Source of the DNA: Parabacteroides sp. AD58
GTDB lineage: Bacteria; Bacteroidota; Bacteroidia; Bacteroidales; Tannerellaceae
Length of the DNA: 64,000 nucleotides
Assembly: GCF_023744375.2 (NCBI RefSeq)
Contig: NZ_CP146284.1
Coordinates: 3,286,001-3,350,000 of the forward strand
Reading direction: 5' to 3'
The notes below the pieces were generated by a model. It was not told the origin of the DNA and did no database searches. It saw only the letters and a list, made by a program, of their open reading frames with translations. The translations under genes were made by a program, and so were the position numbers. Shown here piece by piece: positions 37,073 to 46,906 of this stretch (position 1 is the first letter of the stretch; the number at the start of each line of letters is the position of its first letter).

Positions 37073-39856
37073 ATGAAAACAGGCATAAAACTACTAGTTC
37101 TACTGATGTTACTGGTTAGTCCGGTAATGGCGCAGCAAAAAGGTGTTGAAATAACGGGAAAGGTGCAAGAGAAAGACACTCAATTGGCCATTGAACAAGC
37201 CTCAGTACGGCTTTTGAGTGTGAAAGACAGTAGTATGGTTCGAGGTGTTGCTAGTAGCACGGATGGTTCCTTTTCATTGAAGAATGTTCGGAAAGGTAAT
37301 TATATTCTGAATATTACTTATATTGGCTTTGATCCATTATATAAAAATATATCAGTGGCAGGAACAGCCCCGGTTCGTTTGGGAACCTTTGAATTGACTG
37401 ATGGCAGTGTTCGTTTGCAAGTTGCCGTAATTACAGGAAAAGCTCCTGAAGTTGTGGTTCGCAATGATACTACCGAATATAATGCTGATTCTTATAAAGT
37501 AACAGAGGGCTCTATGTTAGAAGATTTGCTCAAGAAAATGCCAGGTGTAGAGGTTGACAGTGAAGGTAAAGTGACCGTTAACGGTAAGGAAATAAAGAAG
37601 ATTATGGTTGATGGCAAGGAATTCTTCTCTGACGACCCGAAAATTGCTTCTAAGAATTTACCTGCTAAGATGATTGATAAGGTTCAGGTATTAGATAAGA
37701 AGAGCGATATGGCTCAGATGACCGGTTTTGATGATGGTGAAGAAGAAACCGTATTGAACCTGACCGTTAAGCCCGGAATGAAGCAAGGTTGGTTCGGAAA
37801 TGCTTATGGTGGTTATGGAAGTAAAGACCGCTATGAAGGAAATGCCATGGTGAATCGTTTTTATAATAATGATCAGCTGACTTTTATGGGAGGGTTGAAT
37901 AATACGAATAATATGGGCTTTTCTGATCTGGCATCTACGATGTTTTCTGGAATGCGTGGTGGAATGCGTGGAAATGCCGGAACGGGTATTACTTCTTCGG
38001 GTAATGCCGGATTAAATTTCAGTAAAGAATTTAACAAGAAGATTACATTAGGTGGTAATACGCGCTATTCTCATTCAGATAATGATGCTGAGAAGAAAAG
38101 TAATGAACAGACTTTCCTTCCGGGTGATAGTATTTCGTATGCCAGTAATCATACCGTGAGTAATAGTGTAAGTGATAATGCCGGATTTAATTTTCGCTTG
38201 GACTGGCGTCCGGATACGTTGACACAAATTTTCTTTACGCCTGATTTCGGTTACAGTAAAAGCCATTCTTCTGAAATCAAGAATACAAGTACACGTTTGA
38301 ACAGCGATACCTTGAATACAAGTAATTCGGATGTATTTTCAGACGGCTCAGGTTATAATTTAAGTGGGCGGTTGGAATTTAGTCGTAAGCTGAACAGTAA
38401 GGGCCGTGTATTGAGTTTCTCTTTGTCGGGTGGGGTAAATGACTCATATACCAATGAAGTCAACTATTCAAATACGGAATATTTACAGGAACAACGGAAC
38501 GAGTTAGTCGACCAGCATATTCGTTATGATAACAAGAGTTACAATTATAGGGCCTATATTTCATGGGTTGAACCATTAGGGCATAATAACTTCTTGCAAG
38601 CGACTTATAGCTTTTCTCAGCAACAGCAAGAGTCGTTGAAGAATGCTTATACTCCTGATCTCGAAACAGGAGAATATAATGTGCTTGATACGGCTTATAG
38701 TAAGAACTATCGTAACAGCTATATTAACCAGCGAGCGAGCTTGAGTTTTAAGGCACAAAGAGAGAAGTACAATTATACGATTGGCTTCAATGTGGATCCT
38801 TCTTATTCCCGGAGTGAGAACTTTATAGGTGATACGGTTTTGTCTGACTTAAGTCGGAAAGTAGTAAATTTTTCTCCAATGATCCGGTTTAATTATCGCT
38901 TTAATAAGCAGACAAATCTGCGAATCCGTTATGACGGACGGACAACGCAGCCTTCCATGACTCAATTACAACCGGTAGTAGATATTTCTGACCCATTGAA
39001 TATTGTAACGGGTAATCCGGATTTGAAACCGAAATATACGAATAGCATGCGGGTTGATTTTGGTCAGTTTGCTCCAGAGAAGCAACGGGCTATTATCGCC
39101 ATGTTGAACGGTAGTTATACATTGAATGATATTGTCAGTAAAACTGTTTTTGATGGAACTACGGGAGGTCGTGTTACTACCTATGAAAATGTAGATGGGA
39201 ATTATAGTTTTAACGGCCGTGTCATTGTTAATACACCGTTGAAGAACAAAAAGTTTACAATCAATACGATGAGTATGGCTTCGTATGGAAATACGAATAG
39301 TTTTATCAATGGTGAAAAGAATAAGAGTAAAACATTGTCGGTTATGGAACGGGCGGGTATTGATTTCCGTTCAACGTATTTGGATTTAGGGTTGAACGGG
39401 AACTTCCGGTATAATTCTACCCGTAACTCTTTGCAGGGACAGAATGATATGAATACCTTCAACTACGGAGTAGGAGGTAATACAACAATTTATTTACCTT
39501 GGAATTTTAAAGTAGAAAGTGATATTACTTGGTCTGCTAATGCCGGTTATGCGGAAGGCTTTGAGCAGAACGAGATATTATGGAATGCCTCTATTTCCAA
39601 ATCATTCTTGAAGAACAATCAGGGAACCTTACGATTCAAGATTTATGATATTCTGCAACAGCGGAGTAATATCAGTCGAACAGTAACAGCCAGCAGTATT
39701 AGCGACTCAGAATACAATACGCTGAACAGTTATTTCATGTTCCATTTCATCTATCGTTTCAGTATATTCAAAGGTGGAGCCAGTGCTAAAGATATGCGAG
39801 GTCCTGGTGGTCCGCGTCCGGGAAGAATGGGACCTCCGCCACCACCTCGATTCTAA
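37073..39856 (+). CDS. TonB-receptor-like outer-membrane protein with carboxypeptidase-like N-domain
   Basis: 927 aa. The signal peptide MKTGIKLLVLLMLLVSPVMA-QQKG is followed by a carboxypeptidase-regulatory-like beta sandwich (residues about 25-115), a plug-like section (about 125-220, GVEVDSEGKVTVNGKEIKKIMVDGKEFFSDDPKI) and an outer-membrane barrel (about 235-900). The C-terminus is an unusual GPGGPRPGRMGPPPPPRF tail instead of the usual final Phe strand ending directly. No SusD gene follows. The ligand is unknown. Confidence 0.8.
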   Translation: MKTGIKLLVLLMLLVSPVMAQQKGVEITGKVQEKDTQLAIEQASVRLLSVKDSSMVRGVASSTDGSFSLKNVRKGNYILNITYIGFDPLYKNISVAGTAPVRLGTFELTDGSVRLQVAVITGKAPEVVVRNDTTEYNADSYKVTEGSMLEDLLKKMPGVEVDSEGKVTVNGKEIKKIMVDGKEFFSDDPKIASKNLPAKMIDKVQVLDKKSDMAQMTGFDDGEEETVLNLTVKPGMKQGWFGNAYGGYGSKDRYEGNAMVNRFYNNDQLTFMGGLNNTNNMGFSDLASTMFSGMRGGMRGNAGTGITSSGNAGLNFSKEFNKKITLGGNTRYSHSDNDAEKKSNEQTFLPGDSISYASNHTVSNSVSDNAGFNFRLDWRPDTLTQIFFTPDFGYSKSHSSEIKNTSTRLNSDTLNTSNSDVFSDGSGYNLSGRLEFSRKLNSKGRVLSFSLSGGVNDSYTNEVNYSNTEYLQEQRNELVDQHIRYDNKSYNYRAYISWVEPLGHNNFLQATYSFSQQQQESLKNAYTPDLETGEYNVLDTAYSKNYRNSYINQRASLSFKAQREKYNYTIGFNVDPSYSRSENFIGDTVLSDLSRKVVNFSPMIRFNYRFNKQTNLRIRYDGRTTQPSMTQLQPVVDISDPLNIVTGNPDLKPKYTNSMRVDFGQFAPEKQRAIIAMLNGSYTLNDIVSKTVFDGTTGGRVTTYENVDGNYSFNGRVIVNTPLKNKKFTINTMSMASYGNTNSFINGEKNKSKTLSVMERAGIDFRSTYLDLGLNGNFRYNSTRNSLQGQNDMNTFNYGVGGNTTIYLPWNFKVESDITWSANAGYAEGFEQNEILWNASISKSFLKNNQGTLRFKIYDILQQRSNISRTVTASSISDSEYNTLNSYFMFHFIYRFSIFKGGASAKDMRGPGGPRPGRMGPPPPPRF

Positions 39857-39871
39857 ATAAGTAGAATGTAA

Positions 39872-39913
39872 AATCGGAAATCTGAATATTAATTGGGGTT
39901 TCCGATTTTTTTT
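39872..39913 (+). terminator. Terminator after the TonB-receptor-like gene
   Basis: AATCGGAAA (39872-39880) pairs with TTTCCGATT (39899-39907), followed by a T8 run. Confidence 0.85.
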
Positions 39914-39947
39914 GTCTACCTTTAGGTGTTTTTATCATGACTAATTT

Positions 39948-41384
39948 ATGGGCGACGCTTCTTTTTGGGAAATATTAGTTAGTACGATTTTTATTCTGTT
40001 GTATACGATTACGATTATTGGTTTGATTGTAGTCATTATAGCAGAGAATAGAAATCCGTTGAAGACAATTCCGTGGGTAATTGTCTTGTTGTTGGCTCCT
40101 GGCGTCGGTTTGTTGTTTTATTTCTTTTTCGGGCAGGATAATCGAAAGCAGCGGATTATCTCACGGAAGACTTATAAGCGGATTATCAAGCAACCGCGGA
40201 CCGGCAAGATTCCGCATGATGTTTGTTCGGTTCCTGATCATTATAAAGGATTAACCAAGCTTTTAAACCGTTCCCGTACTTCTCCTTTGTTATATGGCAG
40301 TGCTATCCGGGTGTTTACCAATGGGAAAGATAAGTTCCAAGCATTGTTTGATGATATCCGCCGGGCAAAACAGCATGTCCATATTCAATACTATATCTTT
40401 AATGATGATGAAATCGGTACTCAGTTGAAAGAACTGTTGATTCAAAAGGTACATGAAGGCGTTGAAGTCCGTGTGCTTTATGATGATGTGGGAAGCTGGA
40501 AAGCCAAGAACCGCTTCTTTCGTGAGATGGAGAAGGAAGGTATTGAGGTATATGCTTTTTTGAAGGTGGTCTTCCCGGTATTGACAAGTAAGGTTAATTA
40601 CCGAAATCACCGTAAAGTTGTGGTGATCGACGGTAAGATTGGATATATGGGTGGTATGAACGTGGCCGATCGTTATGTGAAAGGTGTCTCGTGGGGTGTC
40701 TGGCGTGATTTGCATTTCCGGATCGAAGGAAAAGGTGTACAATGTTTGCAGACAGCTTTTCTTTTGGACTGGTATGTAGCCAGCAAACAGCTTATTATGG
40801 ACAAGCGTTATTTCCCGAAAGCGGAAGTATTTAGTAACAATATCATGCAGGTTATAACGAGCGGTCCTGTCGGCCCATGGCGAGTATTGACTCAGGCCGA
40901 AATCTATTTGATAACGAATGCACGTAAGTACGTATATATTCAAACTCCGTATTTCCTGCCTACTGAAGGATTAAGTCAGGCTTTACAGGTAGCTGCGCGG
41001 AGTGGCGTTGATGTACGGATTATGATTCCGCAACGCTCTGATACCCGTATGGCACATTTGGCCACTCGTTCTTTCCTGGCTGAAATGATCCGTGCCGGTA
41101 TCAAGATCTTCTTTTATCAGGCCGGATTTCTCCATTCCAAATTAATAGTCAGTGATGATGATGTGGCTTGTATCGGTTCGGCTAATATGGATTTTCGAAG
41201 TCTGGAGCACAACTTTGAAATAAATGCCTTTGTTTATCAGCGAGACTTTGCGATAGGGATGCGGAAAATATTCATGCACGATATTGAGCAATGCATGCTT
41301 ATTACTCCTTCTATCTGGTTGAAGCGGCCGTTGAGCAAACGCTTTTCCGAATCTTTTATGCGGCTTTTCTCTCCTTTATTGTAA
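39948..41384 (+). CDS. cls: Cardiolipin synthase (phospholipase D family)
   Basis: Inner-membrane enzyme that condenses phosphatidylglycerols to cardiolipin. 478 aa. Two N-terminal helices (residues about 8-35 and 42-63, typical of bacterial Cls) precede two HKD motifs: HRKVVVIDGKIGYMGGMN and HSKLIVSDDDVACIGSANMD. Length and motif spacing fit the ClsA group. It stands alone between terminators. Confidence 0.93.
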   Translation: MGDASFWEILVSTIFILLYTITIIGLIVVIIAENRNPLKTIPWVIVLLLAPGVGLLFYFFFGQDNRKQRIISRKTYKRIIKQPRTGKIPHDVCSVPDHYKGLTKLLNRSRTSPLLYGSAIRVFTNGKDKFQALFDDIRRAKQHVHIQYYIFNDDEIGTQLKELLIQKVHEGVEVRVLYDDVGSWKAKNRFFREMEKEGIEVYAFLKVVFPVLTSKVNYRNHRKVVVIDGKIGYMGGMNVADRYVKGVSWGVWRDLHFRIEGKGVQCLQTAFLLDWYVASKQLIMDKRYFPKAEVFSNNIMQVITSGPVGPWRVLTQAEIYLITNARKYVYIQTPYFLPTEGLSQALQVAARSGVDVRIMIPQRSDTRMAHLATRSFLAEMIRAGIKIFFYQAGFLHSKLIVSDDDVACIGSANMDFRSLEHNFEINAFVYQRDFAIGMRKIFMHDIEQCMLITPSIWLKRPLSKRFSESFMRLFSPLL

Positions 41385-41407
41385 TTACATGTTCTCTTAA
41401 AGCGAAA

Positions 41408-41442
41408 GATGATGTTCCCTTCGGGTGAGGGAAAGCATCATC
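41408..41442. terminator. Hairpin between cls and rsmD, probably bidirectional
   Basis: GATGATG-TTCCCT (41408-41420) pairs with AGGGAA-AG-CATCATC (41428-41442). T-rich tails follow on both strands. It overlaps the rsmD stop codon at 41438-41440. Confidence 0.6.
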
Positions 41443-41983
41443 CTTCTTCTTTTCGGAAAATACTGAAATTGACCGATCCGTAAGCACGATGCTGGTCGAA
41501 GTACGGAAGCTGGGAGAATTCGTAATTGGCTGGATGTTCCATGACAAAGATTCCTTCTGGCCGTAACAAATCACGTTCGAAGATCATGGCCGGAACTTCA
41601 GGTAATTCCTTTAATGCGTAAGGCGGATCCGCGAAAATGAAATCAAAGCTTTGAGACGGGGCCGTACGGAGAAAACGGAATACATCTCCACGGATTAAAT
41701 TCAGTCCGTTTGTCTTCAGTTCCTTTCCTACTTTGGCTATAAAAGACGCATGGGCATTGTTCTTCTCGACCGAAGTGACCTGCCGGCAGCCTCTGGATAG
41801 TAATTCAAATGAGATACTGCCTGTGCCGGCAAAAAGATCGAGAGCGTCTAAATCTTCAAAGTCTATCAGATTTGACAGCACATTGAATAAATTCTCTTTT
41901 GCAAAATCAGTTGTCGGACGGGCACTGAACGACGACGGCACGTCAAACCGGCGTTTGCCGTAAATACCACTTATAATTCGCAT
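41438..41983 (-). CDS. rsmD: 16S rRNA (guanine966-N2)-methyltransferase RsmD
   Basis: 181-aa SAM-dependent enzyme that modifies G966 of 16S rRNA in the 30S subunit. The SAM motif LDLFAGTGSISFELLSRG and the catalytic ADPPYAL (N/D-PP-Y) motif are both present. Its 5' end overlaps the DUF3822 gene by 13 bases, so the two are coupled. Confidence 0.93.
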   Translation of the reverse strand: MRIISGIYGKRRFDVPSSFSARPTTDFAKENLFNVLSNLIDFEDLDALDLFAGTGSISFELLSRGCRQVTSVEKNNAHASFIAKVGKELKTNGLNLIRGDVFRFLRTAPSQSFDFIFADPPYALKELPEVPAMIFERDLLRPEGIFVMEHPANYEFSQLPYFDQHRAYGSVNFSIFRKEEG

Positions 41984-42798
41984 AAATATAAAGCTATTAA
42001 ATCAATGGGTGTACGAAGTATTTCGGTTCCCATCAAATATACTTCTGATGGATAATCAAATATGTCTACATTCATGATGTAGGCGCTTAATGCCATTTTC
42101 AGTTCCTTCGTTTGCTGGGCTTCTCCTGACAGATACAGCCTGTCTGCCTGTACATCAAATTGCTGTTGTTTCCATATATATAAGGTATAGTAGAGAATCT
42201 CTTTGTATTCGGCTACCTGAAAGTAATTGGTAAACAGCAGTTGCCCTTGTTCATAGCAGGCTATTATCAGCCGTCCGCCGGCAAGTGAGGCAAACATCAC
42301 CCGGCATGCCTTCGTAAGGCTTCGTTGTTTCCAGAGAGGAAATACGGCACTCTGTGTATGAACAAAGACCGGGTTGGCTAACGAACGTGAACAAAACGTG
42401 TATACATCGGGTGCCATACTGTAGATGATTATCTGATTGTCATCCTTTAGCGGCTGGTGTAAAATTTGTCTGTCTGCTGAATGTCCGAAAACAAATGAGT
42501 ACAGTTCATCCGCTTTTTTCTCTAAAAAAAGAGAAAGAGGCACCAGTGTATAATCTGCATTTGCCTGTACGACATAAAAGCGTTTGAAGGTATACGCTAA
42601 GCATTCGTGCGCGAAAAAGAAATCTTCCAAATGTTTTAAGTAAGAATCCGACGGATTCCATTTCTCTTCATGGATAAAGAAACTTCCTTTAATATGTGGG
42701 TTATATCCAGAAAAAGAAAGTCCATCCGGCAAAAGCCGAATGGACACTATATAATTCTCAGATTCTTTCGATAATAACTCCGGAATTAAAACCGCCAT
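41971..42798 (-). CDS. DUF3822 family protein
   Basis: A 275-aa cytoplasmic protein, no signal or membrane helix. Sequence features fit DUF3822: SIRLLPDGLSFSGY near the start, FKRFYVVQANADYTLVPLSLF, and GGRLIIACYEQGQLLFTNYF, a two-domain actin/ASKHA-like repeat arrangement. The Bacteroidetes gene commonly precedes rsmD, as here. Function unknown. Confidence 0.75.
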   Translation of the reverse strand: MAVLIPELLSKESENYIVSIRLLPDGLSFSGYNPHIKGSFFIHEEKWNPSDSYLKHLEDFFFAHECLAYTFKRFYVVQANADYTLVPLSLFLEKKADELYSFVFGHSADRQILHQPLKDDNQIIIYSMAPDVYTFCSRSLANPVFVHTQSAVFPLWKQRSLTKACRVMFASLAGGRLIIACYEQGQLLFTNYFQVAEYKEILYYTLYIWKQQQFDVQADRLYLSGEAQQTKELKMALSAYIMNVDIFDYPSEVYLMGTEILRTPIDLIALYLCEL

Positions 42799-42812
42799 AA
42801 AAACATAACTGA

Positions 42813-43502
42813 TTATTCCCAGTTACCTGCATTGTTGTTGATTTCTTCCAATGAACCAACGCGCAAGCCCGGATATTTGTTCTGTTTGATAGCTTTGTCT
42901 TTCAAGTTGTATTCCAACTGAGGATACATTCCGCGCAGATATGAATCATACGGTACTTCGCAAACGAATACCTTGATTTCGTAACCTGAACCAGATTTCA
43001 ATGTAGCTGTATCCATGTGGAATTCGATCTTGTCACCCGGAACGCCCGGAACGTAACGCATGTTGTCTACATCATAATCTTTGCCCAGCAAAGTATCTTT
43101 CGCCAGAACCCAAGCTGTATCACGTTTGAAACCTTTCAAACCTTCTTTTTCAACTTCGCTCCAGTTGCCAGTTTTCTTTGCTTTTTCAATCAATGCAACA
43201 GCTTTCTTTTCAGTCATACCTTTTTCCAGCTGTTCATCACTCAAGACACCTTCCTTTATGACCAAAGGCAATTTTGCTGTTTTCAAGAATTTGCCTAAGT
43301 CATCGAAGTTTGCAGCATGTGTTTTATACACATTCTTATACTCGATCTGAGCTTTACGGATGTCAATCAATCTGGCGATAATAGCTTTGTCGCGCAATTC
43401 TTTCTCCTGGTTAAACTCGATCGGACCTGTGATACTCTTGTAACACATGTAAGCCAGCACTACTACTGCGGCTACCAATAAAATCTTCAATGCAACTTTC
43501 AT
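42813..43502 (-). CDS. Hypothetical protein with one N-terminal membrane helix
   Basis: 229 aa. One helix (residues about 5-25) anchors the protein, followed by a helical region (IARLIDIRKAQIEYKNVYKTHAANFDDLGKFLKTAKLPLV) and a beta-rich part near the C-terminus. I do not recognise a family; the layout recalls pseudopilin-like proteins, which is not proved. It ends 14 bases before the DUF3822 start and is divergent from the helicase gene. Confidence 0.65.
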   Translation of the reverse strand: MKVALKILLVAAVVVLAYMCYKSITGPIEFNQEKELRDKAIIARLIDIRKAQIEYKNVYKTHAANFDDLGKFLKTAKLPLVIKEGVLSDEQLEKGMTEKKAVALIEKAKKTGNWSEVEKEGLKGFKRDTAWVLAKDTLLGKDYDVDNMRYVPGVPGDKIEFHMDTATLKSGSGYEIKVFVCEVPYDSYLRGMYPQLEYNLKDKAIKQNKYPGLRVGSLEEINNNAGNWE

Positions 43503-43593
43503 GGTTTATATAATTTTTGTATTTATTTCGTTCGGCAAATTTAAAAAAGAATATTTAATACACTACCTTTATCGCGAAAATTATTACGATAAA

Positions 43594-45009
43594 ATGATAA
43601 ATAGTTTCTTAAAAGGCAAAATCAGCCAGAATTTTCCACATGATCCGACTCCCGATCAGCGTTTCGCTCTTGAATCAATAGCCGACTTTCTCCTTGCTAC
43701 AACTCCTGATTCGTTGTTGTTGCTGAAGGGATATGCGGGAACTGGAAAGACCTCGTTGATTGGTGCTTTGGTGAAAACATTGCATGAACTGGGTCAGAAA
43801 ACAATGTTACTGGCACCTACCGGCCGTGCTGCCAAAGTATTCTCCAACTATGCCGGGCAGAAAGCTTATACCATTCATAAACGAATCTACCGGCAAAAAG
43901 CATTCTCTAATGAGCCGGTCGGATTCCTTCCTGCACCAAATTTCTACAAAGATACAATTTTTATTGTAGATGAAGCATCTATGATAACAAATGATGGGGT
44001 AGATTCATATATTTTTGGATCTGGTCGCCTTTTAGATGATCTGATTCACTTCGTTTATTCGGGGGAGAACTGCCGGATGATCTTGATGGGGGATGAAGCA
44101 CAGCTCCCGCCGGTGATGCAGACTGAAAGTCCGGCGTTAAATCCGGAGATACTCAGAGGCTATAATTTAGAGGTGACAACAGTCGTATTGACCCAAGTAG
44201 TCCGTCAGCAGGAGGATTCGGGCATCTTGTTTAATGCAACGCGGTTGCGGGAGGCTTTGCGTAACTATCAGGTAGAGATTTTTCCGAAGTTGAGGCTGGC
44301 CGGTTTTCAGGATTTCAGGAAAATAGGTGGTGAAGATCTGATTGAAGAGATCGGTTCTGCTTATAATCAGCAGGGCGTGGAGGAAACCATGGTGATTACC
44401 CGTTCCAATAAGCGGGCTGTCATATATAATAATGGTATACGTAACCGGATTCTGTATCGCGAAGAAGAATTGTCGTCGGGCGACCGGCTGATGGTTTCCA
44501 AAAACAATTACTTCTGGACGGCCGGGATGAAGGAGATGGACTTCATCGCCAATGGTGAGATTGTGGAAGTGGTTCGGGTAAGACGTACCTACGAATTGTA
44601 TGGTTTTCGTTTTGCGGATGTGCTAGTCCGTTTTCAGGATTACGACTTAGAGTTAGAAACGAAAATACTTTTGGATACACTGCAAAGCGAAACGCCTTCT
44701 CTGTCGCGTGAATTGAACGATAAGCTTTTCTATTCCGTATTGGAAGATTATGCGGATGTTCCGACGAAGGCTGGGAAGATCAAGAAGATGAAAGTGGATC
44801 CGCATTATAATGTCCTTCAGGTAAAATATGCGTATGCCGTTACATGTCACAAAGCTCAGGGCGGGCAGTGGAAATATGTGTTCTTAGATATCGGGTACAT
44901 GACGGAAGAAATGCTGGGAGAAGATTTTTACCGCTGGCTGTATACAGCTATAACGCGTGCGACCGAGCGCTTGTATTTAGTCAATCTGCCGGATGATTTT
45001 GTGGAATAG
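43594..45009 (+). CDS. RecD-like ATP-dependent DNA helicase
   Basis: 471 aa. Walker A is GYAGTGKTS (residues 46-54), Walker B is VDEASMI, and the C-terminal UvrD_C_2-like part has ITRATERLYL. This fits the short RecD2/Dda-like superfamily 1B helicases. The ATG at 43594 is chosen because the longer frame reaches back to 43501, across the divergent gene's start, and adds a non-homologous stretch. A TACCTTTA box lies at about 43565. No recB or recC is nearby. Confidence 0.85.
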   Translation: MINSFLKGKISQNFPHDPTPDQRFALESIADFLLATTPDSLLLLKGYAGTGKTSLIGALVKTLHELGQKTMLLAPTGRAAKVFSNYAGQKAYTIHKRIYRQKAFSNEPVGFLPAPNFYKDTIFIVDEASMITNDGVDSYIFGSGRLLDDLIHFVYSGENCRMILMGDEAQLPPVMQTESPALNPEILRGYNLEVTTVVLTQVVRQQEDSGILFNATRLREALRNYQVEIFPKLRLAGFQDFRKIGGEDLIEEIGSAYNQQGVEETMVITRSNKRAVIYNNGIRNRILYREEELSSGDRLMVSKNNYFWTAGMKEMDFIANGEIVEVVRVRRTYELYGFRFADVLVRFQDYDLELETKILLDTLQSETPSLSRELNDKLFYSVLEDYADVPTKAGKIKKMKVDPHYNVLQVKYAYAVTCHKAQGGQWKYVFLDIGYMTEEMLGEDFYRWLYTAITRATERLYLVNLPDDFVE

Positions 45010-45040
45010 TAGTCTGATAAAATTTCGAACTTAACGGGTA

Positions 45041-45134
45041 ATTCTTTAGTTCACGGCGTGAACTAAGTAATCCACGACGTGAACTAAGTAATTCACGACG
45101 TGAACTAAGTAATCCGCGGCGTGGATTAAAGAAT
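45041..45134. repeat. 94-base palindrome cassette, copy 2
   Basis: Border ATTCTTTA (45041-45048), four 15-base units joined by three TAAGTA spacers, then TAAAGAAT (45127-45134). Units: GTTCACGGCGTGAAC, ATCCACGACGTGAAC, ATTCACGACGTGAAC, ATCCGCGGCGTGGAT. Same length and design as copy 1 (26073-26166), inverted. It lies 31 bases after the helicase stop. The remaining gap to 45316 contains only the promoter below. Confidence 0.85.
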
Positions 45135-45281
45135 GTCTTGGCAGTTCTGGAGGAATTCCAAGTGAGGAATGAAGAAATATCTTTATGAAAGGAATTTCTT
45201 CTGTTTTTTGTTGTCTGAAAGAAATGTAGAAGAAAAAAGATTTATTTGGAACTTGTTGTCTGATTATTCCGTGGAAATACA

Positions 45282-45289
45282 TATTTTTG
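45282..45289 (+). promoter_or_regulatory. -7 box of the coiled-coil gene at 45317
   Basis: TATTTTTG, with only TTG-like sequence at the -33 position. A start near 45297 leaves about 20 bases before the ATG at 45317. Confidence 0.45.
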
Positions 45290-45316
45290 CGATATTAATA
45301 GGTTTTGTTGAATAAA

Positions 45317-46075
45317 ATGGTATATAGGGAGAAATTAAATCAACTGCTTGCCGATGTCCATGAACTGGAAAGTTTGATCGGAGAGCTGTTGGCAGAAGAA
45401 GAGCCGGGTGCCCAGTTGCTTTTTAAGTCAGGCAGTCGGGCGTATTCGATCTTGGAAGGTATAAAGGAAATCGAAAACGAACAGATCCGGCAGATGAATA
45501 CCCGCCTGGTAGAGCGGCAGGATGAACTGAGCCATTTATCAGTGCTTCTCGACCAATACCAGCGTATGGCAGAAGCCTGTAAGAAGGATATTCTTGCCAC
45601 AAAACAGGAAATAGAAAATTCGGAACCTTTGTTGTCACAGAAAAAAGAAGAGGTGAAAGAGACTGTTCTGCCGAAAGAGCCGGAGCCTATAATAGAAGAA
45701 CCGGTTCAGAAGGAAGAAGTCAAATCACCGACTGAGTCCGTGCGTGAAGAGCCGGTAAAGGAGCCGGTTCAAAAAACAGCTGAGGCTCCACAGCCTGCCC
45801 CGGTTATGGCGAAAGGTAATGTGTCGTTGAATGATCTGTTGGAAAAGAAGAATCTTTCTGATTTCCGTAAGGCATTCAGCTTGAACGACCGCTTCCGTTT
45901 CCGCCGTGATCTTTTCCATGGTAATGAAGAACAGATGAATCAGGTGATTTCAGATTTGAATCAGATAGATTCCCTGGATGAAGCGCTTCGTTTCATTGAT
46001 AAAAACTTGTCGTGGGACATGAATAATGAAACTGTAACCGACTTCATTAAACTTTTGGAGAAAAGATATATCTAA
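45317..46075 (+). CDS. Hypothetical coiled-coil protein
   Basis: A 252-aa cytoplasmic protein. Residues about 1-100 are predicted helical (MVYREKLNQLLADVHELESLIGELL) with coiled-coil character; about 105-165 is a Pro/Glu/Val-rich linker (KEPEPIIEEPVQKEEV); about 170-252 is a compact C-terminal domain, LSDFRKAFSLNDRFRFRRDLFHGNEEQMNQVI, of a kind conserved in Bacteroidales with no known function. The ATG at 45317 is preferred over an in-frame TTG at 45305. Confidence 0.75.
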   Translation: MVYREKLNQLLADVHELESLIGELLAEEEPGAQLLFKSGSRAYSILEGIKEIENEQIRQMNTRLVERQDELSHLSVLLDQYQRMAEACKKDILATKQEIENSEPLLSQKKEEVKETVLPKEPEPIIEEPVQKEEVKSPTESVREEPVKEPVQKTAEAPQPAPVMAKGNVSLNDLLEKKNLSDFRKAFSLNDRFRFRRDLFHGNEEQMNQVISDLNQIDSLDEALRFIDKNLSWDMNNETVTDFIKLLEKRYI

Positions 46076-46179
46076 CTAAAATAAGTTTCTGGGTTATTCA
46101 GTTTTTACGTGGAAAAGTTTATACAACAGCCGGACCACAGCTTGAAAACGAATAGACTTGTTAACTCAAAAAACAGTAT

Positions 46180-46887
46180 ATGGCAAAATTAACAGTAGTT
46201 CCGACCCCGGTTGGTAATCTGGAAGATATGACATTCCGGGCAATTCGAGTATTGAAGGAAGCCGATTTGGTGCTGGCCGAAGATACGCGAACAACTGGAA
46301 TTTTGTTTAAGCACTTTGAAATACAGAATAAGATGCAGTCGCATCATAAGTTCAACGAACATAAAACGGTAGAGCAGTTGGCTGCGCGGATCAAGGCCGG
46401 CGAGAATATCGCTTTGGTATCTGACGCGGGGACACCGGCTATCTCGGATCCGGGTTTTATGCTGGTGCGTGAATGTGTGCGGCAAGGTGTGGACGTAGAA
46501 TGTCTGCCGGGTGCGACCGCGTTTGTCCCGGCACTGGTCGCTTCCGGTTTGCCGAATGAGAAATTCTGTTTTGAAGGTTTTCTTCCGCAGAAGAAAGGTC
46601 GTCAGACACGTTTGATGGAGCTGGCGGAAGAAGAACGTACAATTATTTTCTATGAATCACCTTACAGACTGGTGAAGACGCTCATGCAGTTTATGGAGTT
46701 TTTCGGTGCAGACAGGCAAGTGTCGGTCTCACGGGAGATTTCAAAAGTTCATGAGGAAACGGTTCGGGGAACATTGGAAGAAGTTGTTCAACATTTCTCC
46801 GAACATGAACCAAAAGGTGAAATTGTCATCGTATTAGCAGGCTTAAAACAAAATAAAAAAGACAAGAGAGCTGAAGAAGAAGTTTAA
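46180..46887 (+). CDS. rsmI: 16S rRNA (cytidine1402-2'-O)-methyltransferase RsmI
   Basis: 235-aa SAM-dependent enzyme for 2'-O methylation of C1402 in 16S rRNA. Signature segments are VPTPVGNLEDMTFRAIRVL, LAEDTRTTGILF, LVSDAGTPAISDPG and CFEGFLPQKKGRQTRL. It is followed 19 bases later by the coiled-coil lipoprotein. Confidence 0.95.
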   Translation: MAKLTVVPTPVGNLEDMTFRAIRVLKEADLVLAEDTRTTGILFKHFEIQNKMQSHHKFNEHKTVEQLAARIKAGENIALVSDAGTPAISDPGFMLVRECVRQGVDVECLPGATAFVPALVASGLPNEKFCFEGFLPQKKGRQTRLMELAEEERTIIFYESPYRLVKTLMQFMEFFGADRQVSVSREISKVHEETVRGTLEEVVQHFSEHEPKGEIVIVLAGLKQNKKDKRAEEEV

Positions 46888-46906
46888 CGAACTAAAAGAA
46901 AAAGCA

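Noticed and set aside
45046..45282. Minus-strand frame with LVHAV/LVHVV repeats
   Set aside because: The repeat words are translations of cassette copy 2; no conserved protein content.
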